The notes: generated by a model from the sequence alone, not told the origin. 64,000 nt of DNA from Pantoea agglomerans NBRC 102470 (GCF_001598475.1 NZ_BCZA01000002.1:124001-188000); one strand, 5' to 3'. Shown: positions 18,816-28,772, counted from the first letter of the stretch. Numbers and translations are program-made.

Positions 18816-18999
18816 GACCTTTCTCGTTTTTTCCTCTCTCAGGCCCGTCAGGTTACTGGCGCGCTGCACTATAATTTTTTCTATGAGTTTTGATAAGTTT
18901 ATTTCATGCGAAAAGCTGCTCTTTCCTGGTGCATGACCATTACTATGGGCGCCATAAACTGCCCCGGCAGACTGAGAATAATTGTGAGGAGTGTCACCT

Positions 19000-20364
19000 G
19001 TGATTAGTGTTTTTGACATGTTCAAAGTGGGCATCGGCCCCTCAAGTTCGCATACTGTCGGCCCGATGAAAGCAGGTAAACAGTTTGTGGATTTGCTGTG
19101 CGAACAGGGAAAGCTGCAGGAGGTCACCCGGATCGCCGTGGATGTTTACGGTTCTCTCTCTCTGACCGGCAAAGGCCATCACACTGATATCGCCATCATT
19201 ATGGGTCTGGCGGGTGAATCGCCGGATACGGTGGATATTGATGCGATCCCCGCCTTTATTAAAGATGTTGAGCAGCGTGAGCGACTGCTGCTGGCGAAAG
19301 GCGCACATGAAGTGGATTTCCCGCGTGAAGGCGGCATGGTATTTCGCAGTGAAAACCTCTCCCTGCATGAAAATGGCCTGCGCCTGCTCGCGTTTGCGGG
19401 CGACCTGCTGATTCTGTCAAAAACCTATTACTCCGTTGGCGGTGGTTTCATTGTTGATGAAGAGCACTTCGGGCAGTCGGCACTGGATGAAGTCTCTGTG
19501 CCCTGGCCGTTCCACTCCGCCAAAGATCTGCTGGCTCACTGTCGTGAAACCGGCCTGTCACTCTCAGGTCTGGTGATGAAAAATGAGCTGGCGCTGCACA
19601 GCCGCGATGAGATCCATGCCTATTTCACTAACATCTGGCAGACGATGCAGGCCTGTATCGACCGCGGTCTGAATACCGAAGGCGTGTTGCCAGGGCCACT
19701 GCGCGTGCCGCGTCGCGCCGCCTCCCTGCGTCGTCTGCTGACCTCCTCTGACAAGCACTCCAGCGATCCGATGATTGTAATCGACTGGATCAATATGTAT
19801 GCGCTGGCCGTTAACGAAGAGAACGCCGCGGGAGGCCGCGTGGTGACCGCGCCCACTAACGGTGCCTGCGGTATCGTGCCTGCGGTGCTGGCTTACTACG
19901 ATCACTTCATTGAACCAGTGACACCCGACATTTTCCTGCGCTATTTCCTCGCCTCTGGCGCCATCGGCGTGCTGTACAAAATGAACGCCTCTATTTCAGG
20001 CGCGGAAGTGGGCTGTCAGGGTGAAGTGGGTGTCGCCTGTTCTATGGCGGCGGCCGGTCTGGCTGAACTGCTGGGCGGCAGTCCGGAGCAGGTCTGCGTG
20101 GCGGCTGAAATCGGCATGGAACATAACCTTGGTCTGACCTGTGACCCGGTAGCCGGTCAGGTTCAGGTGCCCTGCATTGAGCGCAATGCTATCGCCTCGG
20201 TTAAAGCGATTAACGCGGCGCGCATGGCACTTAGACGCACCAGCGAACCCCGCGTCTCGCTGGATAAGGTTATCGAGACAATGTATGAAACCGGCAAAGA
20301 TATGAACGCCAAATACCGTGAAACTTCGCGTGGCGGTCTGGCGATTAAAGTTCAGTGTGATTAA
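19000..20364 (+). CDS. sdaA: L-serine dehydratase 1
   Basis: 4Fe-4S enzyme that deaminates L-serine to pyruvate and ammonia. The GTG at 19000 lies 8 bases after GAGGAG and gives 454 aa, exactly the E. coli length, beginning [18 protein letters not shown]. Cluster cysteines are in [18 protein letters not shown] and VPCIERN. An upstream in-frame GTG at 18991 would add three residues and sits too close to the ribosome-binding site. Confidence 0.97.
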   Translation: MISVFDMFKVGIGPSSSHTVGPMKAGKQFVDLLCEQGKLQEVTRIAVDVYGSLSLTGKGHHTDIAIIMGLAGESPDTVDIDAIPAFIKDVEQRERLLLAKGAHEVDFPREGGMVFRSENLSLHENGLRLLAFAGDLLILSKTYYSVGGGFIVDEEHFGQSALDEVSVPWPFHSAKDLLAHCRETGLSLSGLVMKNELALHSRDEIHAYFTNIWQTMQACIDRGLNTEGVLPGPLRVPRRAASLRRLLTSSDKHSSDPMIVIDWINMYALAVNEENAAGGRVVTAPTNGACGIVPAVLAYYDHFIEPVTPDIFLRYFLASGAIGVLYKMNASISGAEVGCQGEVGVACSMAAAGLAELLGGSPEQVCVAAEIGMEHNLGLTCDPVAGQVQVPCIERNAIASVKAINAARMALRRTSEPRVSLDKVIETMYETGKDMNAKYRETSRGGLAIKVQCD

Positions 20365-20589
20365 GCGAAACGATTAACTGACTAAAAAACGTGCAAACGT
20401 AATAAAATCCGCATCCTGCGCTATCTCAGCGCAGGTTAAACCGGTAGAGTGATTTCCGCGCAGCCGTCCGGCTTACGCAACTTTCCAGACCCGCTTTTCT
20501 GCATTCCGGCCTCAATGTTGATCTGACCGTGCCGATACTCACCCCGTTGTGTTTTGCTTTTTACTGGCTTTTTGGGAAGGTGAATACAG

Positions 20590-22152
20590 ATGTTTATGGC
20601 CCAGCAATCTGTTGGACAATTCAGACGCAAGCGTGTGCTGATAGCGCTGTCGATCGCCACCGTGGTGCTGATATTAACCCTGGCCTTTCGCTATATCGAA
20701 GAGAAGTCACGTATCGAGCAGCAGGCGATGGATTTCGCCGATAAAGCGATTATGCGGTTTGACCGGATGTTTTCACCGCTGGAGGTTTCAGCCAATAATA
20801 CGCTGGGTCTGGTCGGCGTTCCCTGTCAGGATGTTCGCTTTCCACTCATCGAAAAAATCTCTTCCCTGCAGACGGTCCGGGCGATCCTGCTGGTGGATAA
20901 CGACGTGCTCTACTGCTCCAGTATTTATGGGCCCCGCACCATCCCCTTTAGCCAGACTTACCCTGACTTAGCCTTTAACAGTCAGCGCATGACGCTGGCA
21001 ACTGATGAGTACCTGCTGAAAGGCTCGCCCATTTTACTGCTGTGGACGCCAAAGAGCCTGGATAACCGCTCCGGAATTTTGCAGGTGATCAACATCGAAA
21101 TGATGAGCAATTATCTGCTGGAGCCGCAGTTGCCCTGGGTGGAGCGCGTTGTCTTTAACGTCAACGGGGAGAGCCTGGAGTATGGCAATCCGCTGATCGA
21201 GCCCACGGTGCCGTCAGAAGACGAAGTGAGCTATGAGCAGGGCTCGCTGCGCTATCCGTTTACGCTTACTCTCTATGGCCCCTCTCCGACCCGCCTGGCG
21301 CTGGCGACGCTTCCCTCACAGCTCCCGCTGGCGCTGCTGCTGAGTCTGCTTATGGGTTACATCGTCTGGCTGGCGACCGCAAATCGTATGAGCCTGAGCT
21401 GGCAAATCAGTTATGGCATTACGGCCCGTGAGTTTATGGTTTATTGCCAGCCGCTGATCAACACCAAAAGTGGTGAGTGCGACGGTATTGAGTTACTGCT
21501 GCGCTGGCATAATCCCCGTCAGGGCTGGATTGCACCGGATGTCTTTATTCCCCTGGCCGAGCGACAGAACCTGATCAAACCGCTGACGCGCTTTGTACTG
21601 AATGAGGTGGTGAGACAGTTACCGCAGTTGCCCGACGATCCCGCGTTCCATATCGCCATTAACGTTGCCGCCAGCCACTTCCGCGACCACGCCATTCTGG
21701 AAGATCTGCACAACCTGTGGTGGCCTGCCAATCCGGTGCCGAAACTGGTAGTAGAGCTCACCGAGCGCGATGCCCTGCCGGTCGTGGACCAGTCGGTGAT
21801 TGCGCAACTGCATGACATCGGTGTCCGGCTGGCGATTGATGATTTTGGCACCGGTCACAGCTCGCTCTCCTACCTGAAAGATCTGCAGCCAGATGTGCTG
21901 AAAATCGACAAGATTTTCACCGCAGCCATCGGCACTGACGCGATTAATGCCACGGTGACGGATATGGTGATTTCGCTGGCCCAGCGCCTGAATATCAGTC
22001 TGGTGGCCGAAGGCGTGGAGACGGCTGAGCAGGCGGCCTATCTGCGCGAACGCGGCGTGGATCATCTGCAGGGCTACTATTTTGCCCGCCCGATGCCGCT
22101 GCAGGATTTCCCGGCGTGGCTGGCGCAGCATCAGGCTGATGCCCGCAGGTGA
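20590..22152 (+). CDS. pdeD: c-di-GMP phosphodiesterase with CSS-motif sensor (PdeD-like)
   Basis: Membrane c-di-GMP phosphodiesterase of the CSS-EAL type; 520 aa. TM1 is at about 18-36, followed by a periplasmic CSS domain (conserved LYCSSIYG and an earlier cysteine in VPCQDVRF), TM2 at about 238-260, then the EAL domain. The catalytic signature is ELL in GIELLLRWH instead of EAL. The metal ligands are kept: INVAASHF, VELTERD, IDDFGTGHSSL, LKIDK, AEGVET and LQGYYFARP. It is probably active, regulated by the redox state of the periplasmic cysteines as in the family. GGAAGGTG precedes the ATG. Same place after sdaA as E. coli yoaD/pdeD. Confidence 0.9.
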   Translation: MFMAQQSVGQFRRKRVLIALSIATVVLILTLAFRYIEEKSRIEQQAMDFADKAIMRFDRMFSPLEVSANNTLGLVGVPCQDVRFPLIEKISSLQTVRAILLVDNDVLYCSSIYGPRTIPFSQTYPDLAFNSQRMTLATDEYLLKGSPILLLWTPKSLDNRSGILQVINIEMMSNYLLEPQLPWVERVVFNVNGESLEYGNPLIEPTVPSEDEVSYEQGSLRYPFTLTLYGPSPTRLALATLPSQLPLALLLSLLMGYIVWLATANRMSLSWQISYGITAREFMVYCQPLINTKSGECDGIELLLRWHNPRQGWIAPDVFIPLAERQNLIKPLTRFVLNEVVRQLPQLPDDPAFHIAINVAASHFRDHAILEDLHNLWWPANPVPKLVVELTERDALPVVDQSVIAQLHDIGVRLAIDDFGTGHSSLSYLKDLQPDVLKIDKIFTAAIGTDAINATVTDMVISLAQRLNISLVAEGVETAEQAAYLRERGVDHLQGYYFARPMPLQDFPAWLAQHQADARR

Positions 22153-22205
22153 CAATCGCCTGAGCCCCGTTTCGCCCTGCCTGATGACCTTACGCCACAG
22201 ACAAA

Positions 22206-22238
22206 AAAACAGCCGCGGCAATGAGCCAGCGGCTGTCA
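22206..22238 (-). terminator. Terminator between pdeD and yoaE
   Basis: ACAGCCGC and GCGGCTGT form a stem, with a run of T on the minus strand; it serves yoaE, and perhaps pdeD as well. Confidence 0.75.
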
Positions 22239-22293
22239 GAGAAATTCAGCGCGGCCGGTAAACCCGGCAGCGCCTCTGCATCAACGAGAACGA

Positions 22294-23874
22294 TTAGCCC
22301 TCTTCATCCTCGTCATGCGGTTTATCTTTAGTGACACGCACCAGATCGATACGGTAGTCGGTCGCTTCGATAATCTGGAAGTGTAGCGGAGTAATATCAA
22401 TTACATCGCCAGGAAGCGGTAACTGCCCTTTCTGCTCAATCAGCAGGCCCGCCAGCGAGGCGTGGTCTTCTGTCGGGTCGACCAGTTCATGGAAGTCGAG
22501 CAACTGCTGCAGCGAGTGCAGATCGGTCCCCCCTTTCACTAACCAGCCATCACCATCCGCAATGATATCGGGCGTTTCATCTTCATCCGGGAATTCACCC
22601 GCAATCGCTTCCAGCACGTCCAGCGGCGTAATCAGACCCTGAACCACACCAAACTCATTGGTGACAATCACGAAGCTGCCCTTGGCACGACGCAGCACGC
22701 CAAGCAGGTTGATCGGATCCAGCGTCTCCGGCACCACGATAGTCGGTGTATTGGCCGCAAACGTTGCCACATCCACACCGTGCTCCAGCGCCACCAGCAG
22801 CTCTTTGGCTCGCACTACACCGACAATTTCATCCAGTTCACCCCGACAGACCGGGAACAGGCTGTGTGGCGTATCAAGCAGCTGACCGCGAATCTCATCT
22901 ACCGGACGATTCGCATCGACCCAGGAGATTTCACCGCGTGGCGTCATGATGCTGCGAATCGAGCGGGAAGCCAGCGTCAGCACGCCATTAATCATATAGC
23001 GCTCTTCATCTTTAAACGCTTCCTGCGGCATCGCTTCCGCCAGCGCAGCCTCTTCGCTGCTGCTGGTGTTGCCATTGCTGGCGGTCTGGGCACGGTTGCG
23101 GCCCCCCATCAGGCGTAAAATCGCTTCGGCGGTGCGTTCACGCATCGGGCGATTTGACTGATGGCGGATAAAGTTACGACGTGCAACCTGGTTGAACAGC
23201 TCAATCAGAATCGAGAAGCCAATCGCCGCATAGAGATAGCCTTTAGGAATATGGAAACCAAAGCCTTCTGCCACCAGCGACAGACCGATCATCAGCAGGA
23301 AGCTCAGGCAGAGCACCACCACAGTCGGATGCGCGTTAACAAAGTTGGTTAACGGCTTAGATGCCAGCAGCATCACACCCATCGCAATCACCACGGCGGT
23401 CATCATCACCGGCAGGTGGTTCACCATACCCACGGCGGTAATGACGGCATCCAGCGAGAAGACCGCGTCCAGTACCACAATCTGCGTTACGACAGCCCAG
23501 AAACTGGCATATCCCCGATTACCGGACCCGTCGAGCTGCCGGTTCTCCAGCCGCTCATGCAGCTCCATGGTCGCCTTGAACAACAGGAACAGACCACCGG
23601 CCAGCAGAATTAAATCACGACCGGCAAAGCTGAAACCGCCTACGCTAAAGAGAGGCGTCGTCAGCGTCACCATCCAGGAGATCAGCGACAGCAGACCCAG
23701 ACGCATGACCAGCGCCAGTGACAGGCCAATCAGGCGTGCTTTATCACGCTGCTTCGGCGGCAGTTTGTCGGCCAGAATGGCAATAAATACCAGGTTATCA
23801 ATGCCGAGTACAATTTCCAGCACCACAAGCGTCAGTAAACCCGCCCAGATTGAGGGGTCGAATAAAAATTCCAT
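22294..23874 (-). CDS. yoaE: YoaE, TerC-domain CBS/CorC membrane protein
   Basis: Inner-membrane protein with an N-terminal TerC domain (about residues 1-235, seven hydrophobic segments, with the acidic motif [11 protein letters not shown] and the related DAVFSLDAV). Paired CBS domains follow (about 300-425), then a C-terminal CorC/HlyC domain. TerC proteins are linked to metal efflux, mainly manganese, and to membrane-protein metalation; the E. coli YoaE function is not firmly established. 526 aa. The start codon overlaps the stop of a short upstream ORF (TAATG), which suggests translational coupling. Confidence 0.93.
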   Translation of the reverse strand: MEFLFDPSIWAGLLTLVVLEIVLGIDNLVFIAILADKLPPKQRDKARLIGLSLALVMRLGLLSLISWMVTLTTPLFSVGGFSFAGRDLILLAGGLFLLFKATMELHERLENRQLDGSGNRGYASFWAVVTQIVVLDAVFSLDAVITAVGMVNHLPVMMTAVVIAMGVMLLASKPLTNFVNAHPTVVVLCLSFLLMIGLSLVAEGFGFHIPKGYLYAAIGFSILIELFNQVARRNFIRHQSNRPMRERTAEAILRLMGGRNRAQTASNGNTSSSEEAALAEAMPQEAFKDEERYMINGVLTLASRSIRSIMTPRGEISWVDANRPVDEIRGQLLDTPHSLFPVCRGELDEIVGVVRAKELLVALEHGVDVATFAANTPTIVVPETLDPINLLGVLRRAKGSFVIVTNEFGVVQGLITPLDVLEAIAGEFPDEDETPDIIADGDGWLVKGGTDLHSLQQLLDFHELVDPTEDHASLAGLLIEQKGQLPLPGDVIDITPLHFQIIEATDYRIDLVRVTKDKPHDEDEEG

Positions 23875-24035
23875 TATTTATGACTCCAGAACAGGGAACA
23901 GAACGCGGTGCCGCTTATCAGCGCAGCAAAGCGTGACAGGCAGGTAGTCGGGAAAGCGGTGGAAACGCCGTGAGGCGAAGGGTGACGCGCCAGCAGGCGC
24001 AAAGAACAGATTAAGCGACGTCGGTGACGATCCAT
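23874..24035 (-). CDS. Upstream leader ORF coupled to yoaE (53 aa)
   Basis: This ORF starts [15 protein letters not shown], is rich in Arg, Ser and Leu, and ends SLFWSHK with TAA overlapping the yoaE ATG by one base (TAATG). No strong ribosome-binding site precedes the ATG; the frame is open further upstream, so the start is uncertain. Stem-loops surround and precede it: GGGCTTCAGCCC near 24041-24055 and TTACTCAGGAGTAA just beyond. In E. coli a small ORF named yoaL lies upstream of yoaE, to my recollection, and this is its positional counterpart; sequence homology was not checked. Confidence 0.5.
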   Translation of the reverse strand: MDRHRRRLICSLRLLARHPSPHGVSTAFPTTCLSRFAALISGTAFCSLFWSHK

Positions 24036-24081
24036 AAAGGTGGGCTGAAGCCCGTTACTCCTGAGTAATAAACAGAACGTT

Positions 24082-24109
24082 AATGTATCAGGTCGGTGAA
24101 TTGCGTCAA
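24082..24109 (-). promoter_or_regulatory. Putative sigma70 promoter of yoaE
   Basis: On the minus strand TTGACG (24109-24104) and TACATT (24087-24082) are separated by 16 bases, with an upstream TG making an extended -10. The transcript would have a leader of about 200 bases carrying the hairpins and the upstream ORF. Confidence 0.6.
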
Positions 24110-24190
24110 AAAATTTTCTTATTTTTACAATCTGCCTGACGGATGATCAGGCGCATAAAAAGGGTTACTGGCCGCTTCACAGGATGAATA

Positions 24191-24206
24191 GCTGACAGAC
24201 ATCACA
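24191..24206 (+). promoter_or_regulatory. Candidate CRP site upstream of manX
   Basis: GCTGACAGACATCACA matches TGTGA-N6-TCACA at 8 of 10 conserved positions, with the right half-site perfect. CRP activation of manXYZ is established in E. coli. Confidence 0.4.
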
Positions 24207-24210
24207 TAAT

Positions 24211-24235
24211 TTATTTTTTCGATCACTAAAATAAA
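24211..24235 (+). promoter_or_regulatory. Candidate Mlc/NagC operator upstream of manX
   Basis: A 25-bp inverted repeat, TTATTTTTT ... AAAATAAA around the centre CGATCACT, fits the AT-rich arms of Mlc and NagC sites. These ROK repressors control manXYZ in E. coli, so the position is sensible. Confidence 0.5.
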
Positions 24236-24381
24236 TCGCGACTTTACCGCCTTGACGTAGTTAACCCATGTTTTTTCGACGCTATACCGATAATTCGAAT
24301 CATCCGGTTAAACAGATCATCAAAGCAATTCAATACAGTTCATTGACTCAGATGAGCATTTCTAGCGAACGGAGGTAGCAC

Positions 24382-25344
24382 GTGACCATTGCGATAGTAA
24401 TTGGTACACACGGCTGGGCAGCGGAACAACTGCTGAAAACAGCAGAAATGCTGTTGGGCGAGCAGGACAATGTCGGCTGGATAGATTTTGTCCCCGGTGA
24501 AAATGCAGAAACGCTGATAGAAAAATATCAGGCACGACTGGCAGAACTTGATACGACGCAGGGAGTACTGTTTTTAGTTGATACCTGGGGTGGCAGTCCG
24601 TTTAATGCGGCCAGCCGCATCGTGGTCGACAAACCCCAGTATGAGGTCATCGCCGGGGTCAATATCCCGATGCTGGTGGAAACCCTGATGGCGCGCGATG
24701 ACAATCCCGGTTTTGACGAGCTGGTCGCCGTGGCGGTGGAGACCGGCCGTGAAGGGGTCAAAGCCCTGAAAGCCAAAGAAGAAGCGCCGGCGCCAGCCGC
24801 GGCAAAACCGGCCGCTGTGGTGCAACCGGCTAAGCCGATGGCGCCCGGTGACCATATGAAAATCGGGCTGACACGCATTGATGACCGTCTGATTCATGGG
24901 CAGGTGGCGACGCGCTGGACAAAAGAGACCAACGTTCAGCGCATTATCGTCGTCAGCGATGAAGTGGCCAACGATCATGTGCGCAAAACCCTGCTGACAC
25001 AGGTCGCTCCGCCCGGCGTCACGGCTCATGTGGTGGATGTCGATAAGATGGTGCGGGTGTGGAACAACCCGAAGTATGGTCAGGATCGCGTGATGCTGCT
25101 GTTTACCAACCCCACCGATGTACTGCGCGTGGTGGAACAGGGTGTTGATATTAAAACCGTCAACATCGGCGGTATGGCGTTCCGCCAGGGGAAAACCCAG
25201 GTCAATAATGCGGTCTCGGTCGATGAAAAAGATATTGCCGCATTCCGCAAACTCAACGAACGCAATATTGAACTGGAAGTGCGTAAAGTTTCCAGTGACC
25301 AGAAACTGAAAATGATGGATCTGATCGCGAAAGTTAACGCGTAA
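24382..25344 (+). CDS. manX: PTS mannose transporter subunit IIAB
   Basis: Cytoplasmic phosphotransfer subunit of the mannose-family PTS, which takes up mannose, glucose, glucosamine and related sugars. The EIIA domain (about 1-130) has the phosphorylated His10 in IGTHGW. An Ala/Pro-rich linker (about 132-157) joins it to the EIIB domain, whose phosphorylated His172 lies in RLIHGQV. 320 aa; the start follows CGGAGGT. First gene of manXYZ; manY follows after 60 bases. Confidence 0.97.
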   Translation: MTIAIVIGTHGWAAEQLLKTAEMLLGEQDNVGWIDFVPGENAETLIEKYQARLAELDTTQGVLFLVDTWGGSPFNAASRIVVDKPQYEVIAGVNIPMLVETLMARDDNPGFDELVAVAVETGREGVKALKAKEEAPAPAAAKPAAVVQPAKPMAPGDHMKIGLTRIDDRLIHGQVATRWTKETNVQRIIVVSDEVANDHVRKTLLTQVAPPGVTAHVVDVDKMVRVWNNPKYGQDRVMLLFTNPTDVLRVVEQGVDIKTVNIGGMAFRQGKTQVNNAVSVDEKDIAAFRKLNERNIELEVRKVSSDQKLKMMDLIAKVNA

Positions 25345-25404
25345 CAGAAGCACTTATGCGCCTGCGTTTCCGGGCTCCTGGTTATCCTGCTGAGGACAAG
25401 AAGT

Positions 25405-26208
25405 ATGATGGAAATAACCTCGCTACAAATTATTTTGATTTTTATTGTCGCCTGTATTGCCGGTATGGGGTCGATTCTGGATGAGTTCCAGTTTCACCGC
25501 CCGCTGGTCGCCTGTACCTTGATTGGTATCGTTCTGGGTGACATGAAAACCGGCATTATTATCGGCGGTACGCTGGAGATGATTGCGCTGGGCTGGATGA
25601 ACATCGGTGCCGCCGTTGCGCCTGATGCCGCCCTCGCCTCCATTATCTCGACCATCCTGGTCATCGCTGGCGGTCAAAGTGTGGGTGCCGGTATTGCGCT
25701 GGCGATTCCGCTGGCCGCCGCCGGACAGGTACTGACCATTATCGTGCGTACGCTGACCGTCGCCTTCCAGCATGCGGCTGACAAAGCCGCAGAGAAAGGT
25801 AACCTTACGGCTATCTCCTGGATCCACGTCTCTGCCCTGCTGTTACAGGCGATGCGTATCGCCATCCCGGCGCTGATTGTGGCGATTTCGGTCGGCACCA
25901 GTGCGGTTCACGCCTTACTCAGCTCTATTCCGGACGTGGTTACCAACGGCCTGAATATCGCCGGTGGCATGATTGTAGTGGTCGGTTATGCGATGGTCAT
26001 CAACATGATGCGTGCAGGCTACCTGATGCCGTTCTTTTACCTGGGCTTCGTCACCGCAGCCTTCACCAACTTTAACCTGGTAGCGCTGGGCGTCATTGGC
26101 GTGGTCATGGCGGTGCTCTACATTCAGCTCAGCCCGAAATACAACCGTGTGGCGGGAGCACCAACAGGTGCTGCGACCGCAAACGATCTTGATAACGAAC
26201 TCGATTAA
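25405..26208 (+). CDS. manY: PTS mannose transporter subunit IIC
   Basis: Membrane channel subunit of the mannose PTS, with about eight to nine hydrophobic segments. The conserved IIGGTLEMIALGWMNIGAA and MINMMRAGYLMPFF segments are present. Two ATGs are adjacent; the second (25408) gives the 266-aa E. coli length. In E. coli this subunit with ManZ also serves phage lambda DNA entry and microcin/bacteriocin sensitivity. Confidence 0.97.
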   Translation: MMEITSLQIILIFIVACIAGMGSILDEFQFHRPLVACTLIGIVLGDMKTGIIIGGTLEMIALGWMNIGAAVAPDAALASIISTILVIAGGQSVGAGIALAIPLAAAGQVLTIIVRTLTVAFQHAADKAAEKGNLTAISWIHVSALLLQAMRIAIPALIVAISVGTSAVHALLSSIPDVVTNGLNIAGGMIVVVGYAMVINMMRAGYLMPFFYLGFVTAAFTNFNLVALGVIGVVMAVLYIQLSPKYNRVAGAPTGAATANDLDNELD

Positions 26209-26223
26209 GGAACAGGTGAGCAC

Positions 26224-27069
26224 ATGGTTGATATTACGAAAGTCGAAAAGAAACTGACACCCGGTGATGTTCGCGCCGTCTTTCTGCGCTCTAATCTGTT
26301 CCAGGGTTCATGGAACTTTGAACGCATGCAGGCGCTGGGCTTCTGCTTCTCAATGGTGCCGGTGATCCGCCGTCTCTATCCTGAGAACAATGATGATCGT
26401 AAGCAGGCGATCAAGCGTCATCTGGAGTTCTTTAATACCCATCCTTATGTGGCCGCGCCGGTTCTGGGCGTGACTATGGCGATGGAAGAGCAGCGCGCTA
26501 ACGGCGCCCCGATCGACGATGGCGCGATTAACGGCCTTAAAGTCGGCCTGATGGGACCCCTAGCCGGTGTTGGCGACCCGATCTTCTGGGGTACGGTGCG
26601 CCCGGTGTTTGCCGCGCTGGGAGCCGGTATCGCCATGAGTGGCAGTCTGCTGGGTCCGCTGCTCTTCTTTGTGCTGTTTAACCTGGCACGTCTGCTGACC
26701 CGCTACTACGGCGTGGCCTATGGCTATCGCAAAGGGATCGATATCGTCAGTGATATGGGCGGCGGTTTCCTGCAGAAACTCACGGAGGGCGCATCGATTC
26801 TCGGCCTGTTTGTCATGGGGGCGCTGGTCAACAAGTGGACACACGTTAACATCCCGCTGGTGGTGTCACGTATTACCGACTCAACCGGTAAAACCACCGT
26901 CACCACCGTACAGTCGATCCTCGATCAGCTGATGCCGGGCGTGGTGCCGCTGCTGCTGACCTTTGGCTGTATGTGGCTGTTACGCCGTAAAGTGAACGCG
27001 CTGTGGATTATCGTCGGCTTCTTTGCTATCGGTATCTTTGGTTACTGGATCGGCCTGCTCGGTCTGTAA
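26224..27069 (+). CDS. manZ: PTS mannose transporter subunit IID
   Basis: Membrane subunit that pairs with ManY. 281 aa with the family signature FLRSNLFQGSWNFERMQ near the N-terminus and a hydrophobic C-terminal half. It lies 15 bases after manY; the ribosome-binding site overlaps the end of manY (AGGAACAGGTG). Confidence 0.97.
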   Translation: MVDITKVEKKLTPGDVRAVFLRSNLFQGSWNFERMQALGFCFSMVPVIRRLYPENNDDRKQAIKRHLEFFNTHPYVAAPVLGVTMAMEEQRANGAPIDDGAINGLKVGLMGPLAGVGDPIFWGTVRPVFAALGAGIAMSGSLLGPLLFFVLFNLARLLTRYYGVAYGYRKGIDIVSDMGGGFLQKLTEGASILGLFVMGALVNKWTHVNIPLVVSRITDSTGKTTVTTVQSILDQLMPGVVPLLLTFGCMWLLRRKVNALWIIVGFFAIGIFGYWIGLLGL

Positions 27070-27078
27070 TTTCACCCG

Positions 27079-27104
27079 GCCGGGAGCCTGCGCTTCCGGC
27101 TTTT
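27079..27104 (+). terminator. manXYZ terminator
   Basis: GCCGG and CCGGC close a stem around an interior loop, followed by TTTT, nine bases after the manZ stop codon. Confidence 0.65.
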
Positions 27105-27160
27105 AAGCGTGGTGAGCTGAGCCACAACCGGCTGAGCTCACCCTGTTTGAGGTAGCTGTG

Positions 27161-27619
27161 ATGTCATTAACCGACGCGCTGATTGCGTGTTGTATTGCCG
27201 CCCTGATGGGGTTTGCCGTTTATCATGAGGCGATTCTGCCGCGTCGCCACGGTCCGACCCGCTTACGGGTTACGCTGCGCAGGCAGCATAAGCTGGATAG
27301 CCTGATTTTCATCGGCCTGCTGCTGATCCTGCTGTGGAACAACGTCAGCCATCACGGCCCGCAGCTCACCACCTCACTGCTGATGGTGCTGAGTTTTCTG
27401 GCGTTCTGGCTATTCTGGCTGCGAAAGCCAACGCTGCTGATGAAAAGTGAGGGGTTGTTTTACGCCGGTGTCTGGATCGATTACCGGCGAATTCAGGGCA
27501 TGAATCTCTCTGAGGATGGCATTCTGGTGATTCAGCTGGAACAGCGTCGGCTGCTGATCGCGGTGCAGCAACTCGACGATCTGGAGCGCATCTATAACAC
27601 CCTGGTCGAGGCGCGCTAG
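27161..27619 (+). CDS. yobD: YobD, DUF986 membrane protein
   Basis: Conserved inner-membrane protein of unknown function with three hydrophobic segments (about 5-22, 43-62 and 69-87) and a polar C-terminal domain ending in the conserved [18 protein letters not shown]. The ATG at 27161 gives 152 aa, the E. coli length. It converges on rlmA with a 4-base overlap. In E. coli the manganese exporter gene mntP lies between these two; here there is none. Confidence 0.94.
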   Translation: MSLTDALIACCIAALMGFAVYHEAILPRRHGPTRLRVTLRRQHKLDSLIFIGLLLILLWNNVSHHGPQLTTSLLMVLSFLAFWLFWLRKPTLLMKSEGLFYAGVWIDYRRIQGMNLSEDGILVIQLEQRRLLIAVQQLDDLERIYNTLVEAR

Positions 27620-28425
27620 TCGCGCTGCCACACAGTCAGGGTAAAGTCTGCGTCGCAGCTGAACTGCTCGCTCTGCTGCAGGGTCTGCCAGACCTCTTCA
27701 CGCGCCCGCCAGGCGAACGGCGTCATCTGAAGCAGGGTCGTCGCGGCTGTGCCGGTTAATGCCATCGGGTAACGCAGCGCATGCTGCGCCACCTGCCGGA
27801 ATCCGGGATACGCTTTCTGCTCCGGCACATGCAACTGCACTTCGCGGTAAATCAGTGCCTTGAACTGCTGCAGATGATGCGGGCCCGGTGTCACGGTCAG
27901 TACCAGACCACCCGGCTTCAGCACGCGGGCCAGTTCCGCTTCATTGCAGGGTGCGTAGATTCGGACAACCGCATCCAGCGCGTGATCGGCAAAGGGTAAG
28001 CGCTGGCTGGAGGCGACGCAGAAGCGCACCGCCGGATAGCGCTTTGCTGCCAGCCGAATCGCCATTCTGGCGACATCCAGCCCATAGACCTGCCCGGCCT
28101 CGCCTGCTGCGTCAGCCAGTGCAGCGGTGTAGTAACCTTCGCCACAGCCGATATCCAGGATTTTGCACTCCGGCTGGCTCAGCGCGGGCGCAAGCAGGCT
28201 GACGACCCGATCACGCAGCGGCTGGTAGTAGCCTGCCTCAAGAAATTCGCGTCGTGCCTGCATCATCTCTGCACTGTCACCCGGTTCACGCGACCGTTTA
28301 TGCTGAACGGGCAGCAGATTGACATACCCTTCTTTCGCCTGATCAAACTGATGGCGATTCTCGCAGCACCAGCTGCGCGCAGTAAAGGCGAGAGGAGAGT
28401 GACAAAGAGGGCAAATCAGGGACAT
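27616..28425 (-). CDS. rlmA: 23S rRNA (guanine745-N1)-methyltransferase
   Basis: Methylates G745 of 23S rRNA with S-adenosylmethionine. The N-terminal zinc finger is CPLC with a later CCENRH. The Rossmann methyltransferase core has the SAM motif [11 protein letters not shown] and [20 protein letters not shown] chose the ATG at 28425 (269 aa, the E. coli length), preceded by GGAG; the upstream in-frame ATG at 28440 adds five residues. Confidence 0.96.
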   Translation of the reverse strand: MSLICPLCHSPLAFTARSWCCENRHQFDQAKEGYVNLLPVQHKRSREPGDSAEMMQARREFLEAGYYQPLRDRVVSLLAPALSQPECKILDIGCGEGYYTAALADAAGEAGQVYGLDVARMAIRLAAKRYPAVRFCVASSQRLPFADHALDAVVRIYAPCNEAELARVLKPGGLVLTVTPGPHHLQQFKALIYREVQLHVPEQKAYPGFRQVAQHALRYPMALTGTAATTLLQMTPFAWRAREEVWQTLQQSEQFSCDADFTLTVWQRD

Positions 28426-28489
28426 AGGGTGCTCCGGCATCAGATAACGCGGCGCAGTGTAACCTTAACGTTTACGCATCGGAAGCATA

Positions 28490-28520
28490 AAGAAAGCCCC
28501 GGCTGAGAAGCCAGGGCTTT
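28490..28520 (-). terminator. cspC terminator
   Basis: On the minus strand AAAGCCC TGGCT and AGCC GGGGCTTT form a hairpin ending in T-rich sequence, 43 bases after cspC. Confidence 0.75.
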
Positions 28521-28562
28521 GAGATTTCATGTCAGGGTGCAATGCACCGAGGCGGAGTTGAA

Positions 28563-28772
28563 TCAGATAGCCGTAACGTTAACGGCTGCCGGGCCTTTCT
28601 GGCCGTCCTGAATTTCGAACTCAACGCTCTGGCCTTCAGCCAGGGTTTTGAAACCATTGCCCTGAATAGCGGAGAAGTGAACGAACACATCTTTGCTACC
28701 GTCAGCAGGGGTGATAAAACCAAAACCTTTAGACTCGTTGAACCACTTAACCTGACCTTTAATCTTTGCCAT
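28563..28772 (-). CDS. cspC: Cold shock-like protein CspC
   Basis: Single-domain OB-fold RNA chaperone, constitutively made rather than cold-induced, that stabilises stress mRNAs. 69 aa with RNP1 KGFGFI and RNP2 VFVHF. AAGGAATTTGC precedes the ATG. In E. coli it is co-transcribed with yobF just upstream; here that gene is decayed. Confidence 0.97.
   Translation of the reverse strand: MAKIKGQVKWFNESKGFGFITPADGSKDVFVHFSAIQGNGFKTLAEGQSVEFEIQDGQKGPAAVNVTAI

Larger units (their letters stand above)
24036..24381. other. Divergent regulatory region of yoaE and manXYZ
   Basis: This region has no further gene beyond the yoaE leader. It carries the yoaE promoter and two leader hairpins on the minus strand, and a CRP-like and an Mlc/NagC-like site toward manX. 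Confidence 0.6.

Noticed and set aside
20415-20435. Hairpin CCTGCGCT/AGCGCAGG after sdaA as a terminator.
   Set aside because: Good stem but no T-tract follows on either strand, so termination cannot be claimed.
23345-23947. 200-codon plus-strand ORF antisense to yoaE.
   Set aside because: Ser/Arg/Thr-rich shadow frame of a conserved membrane protein gene.
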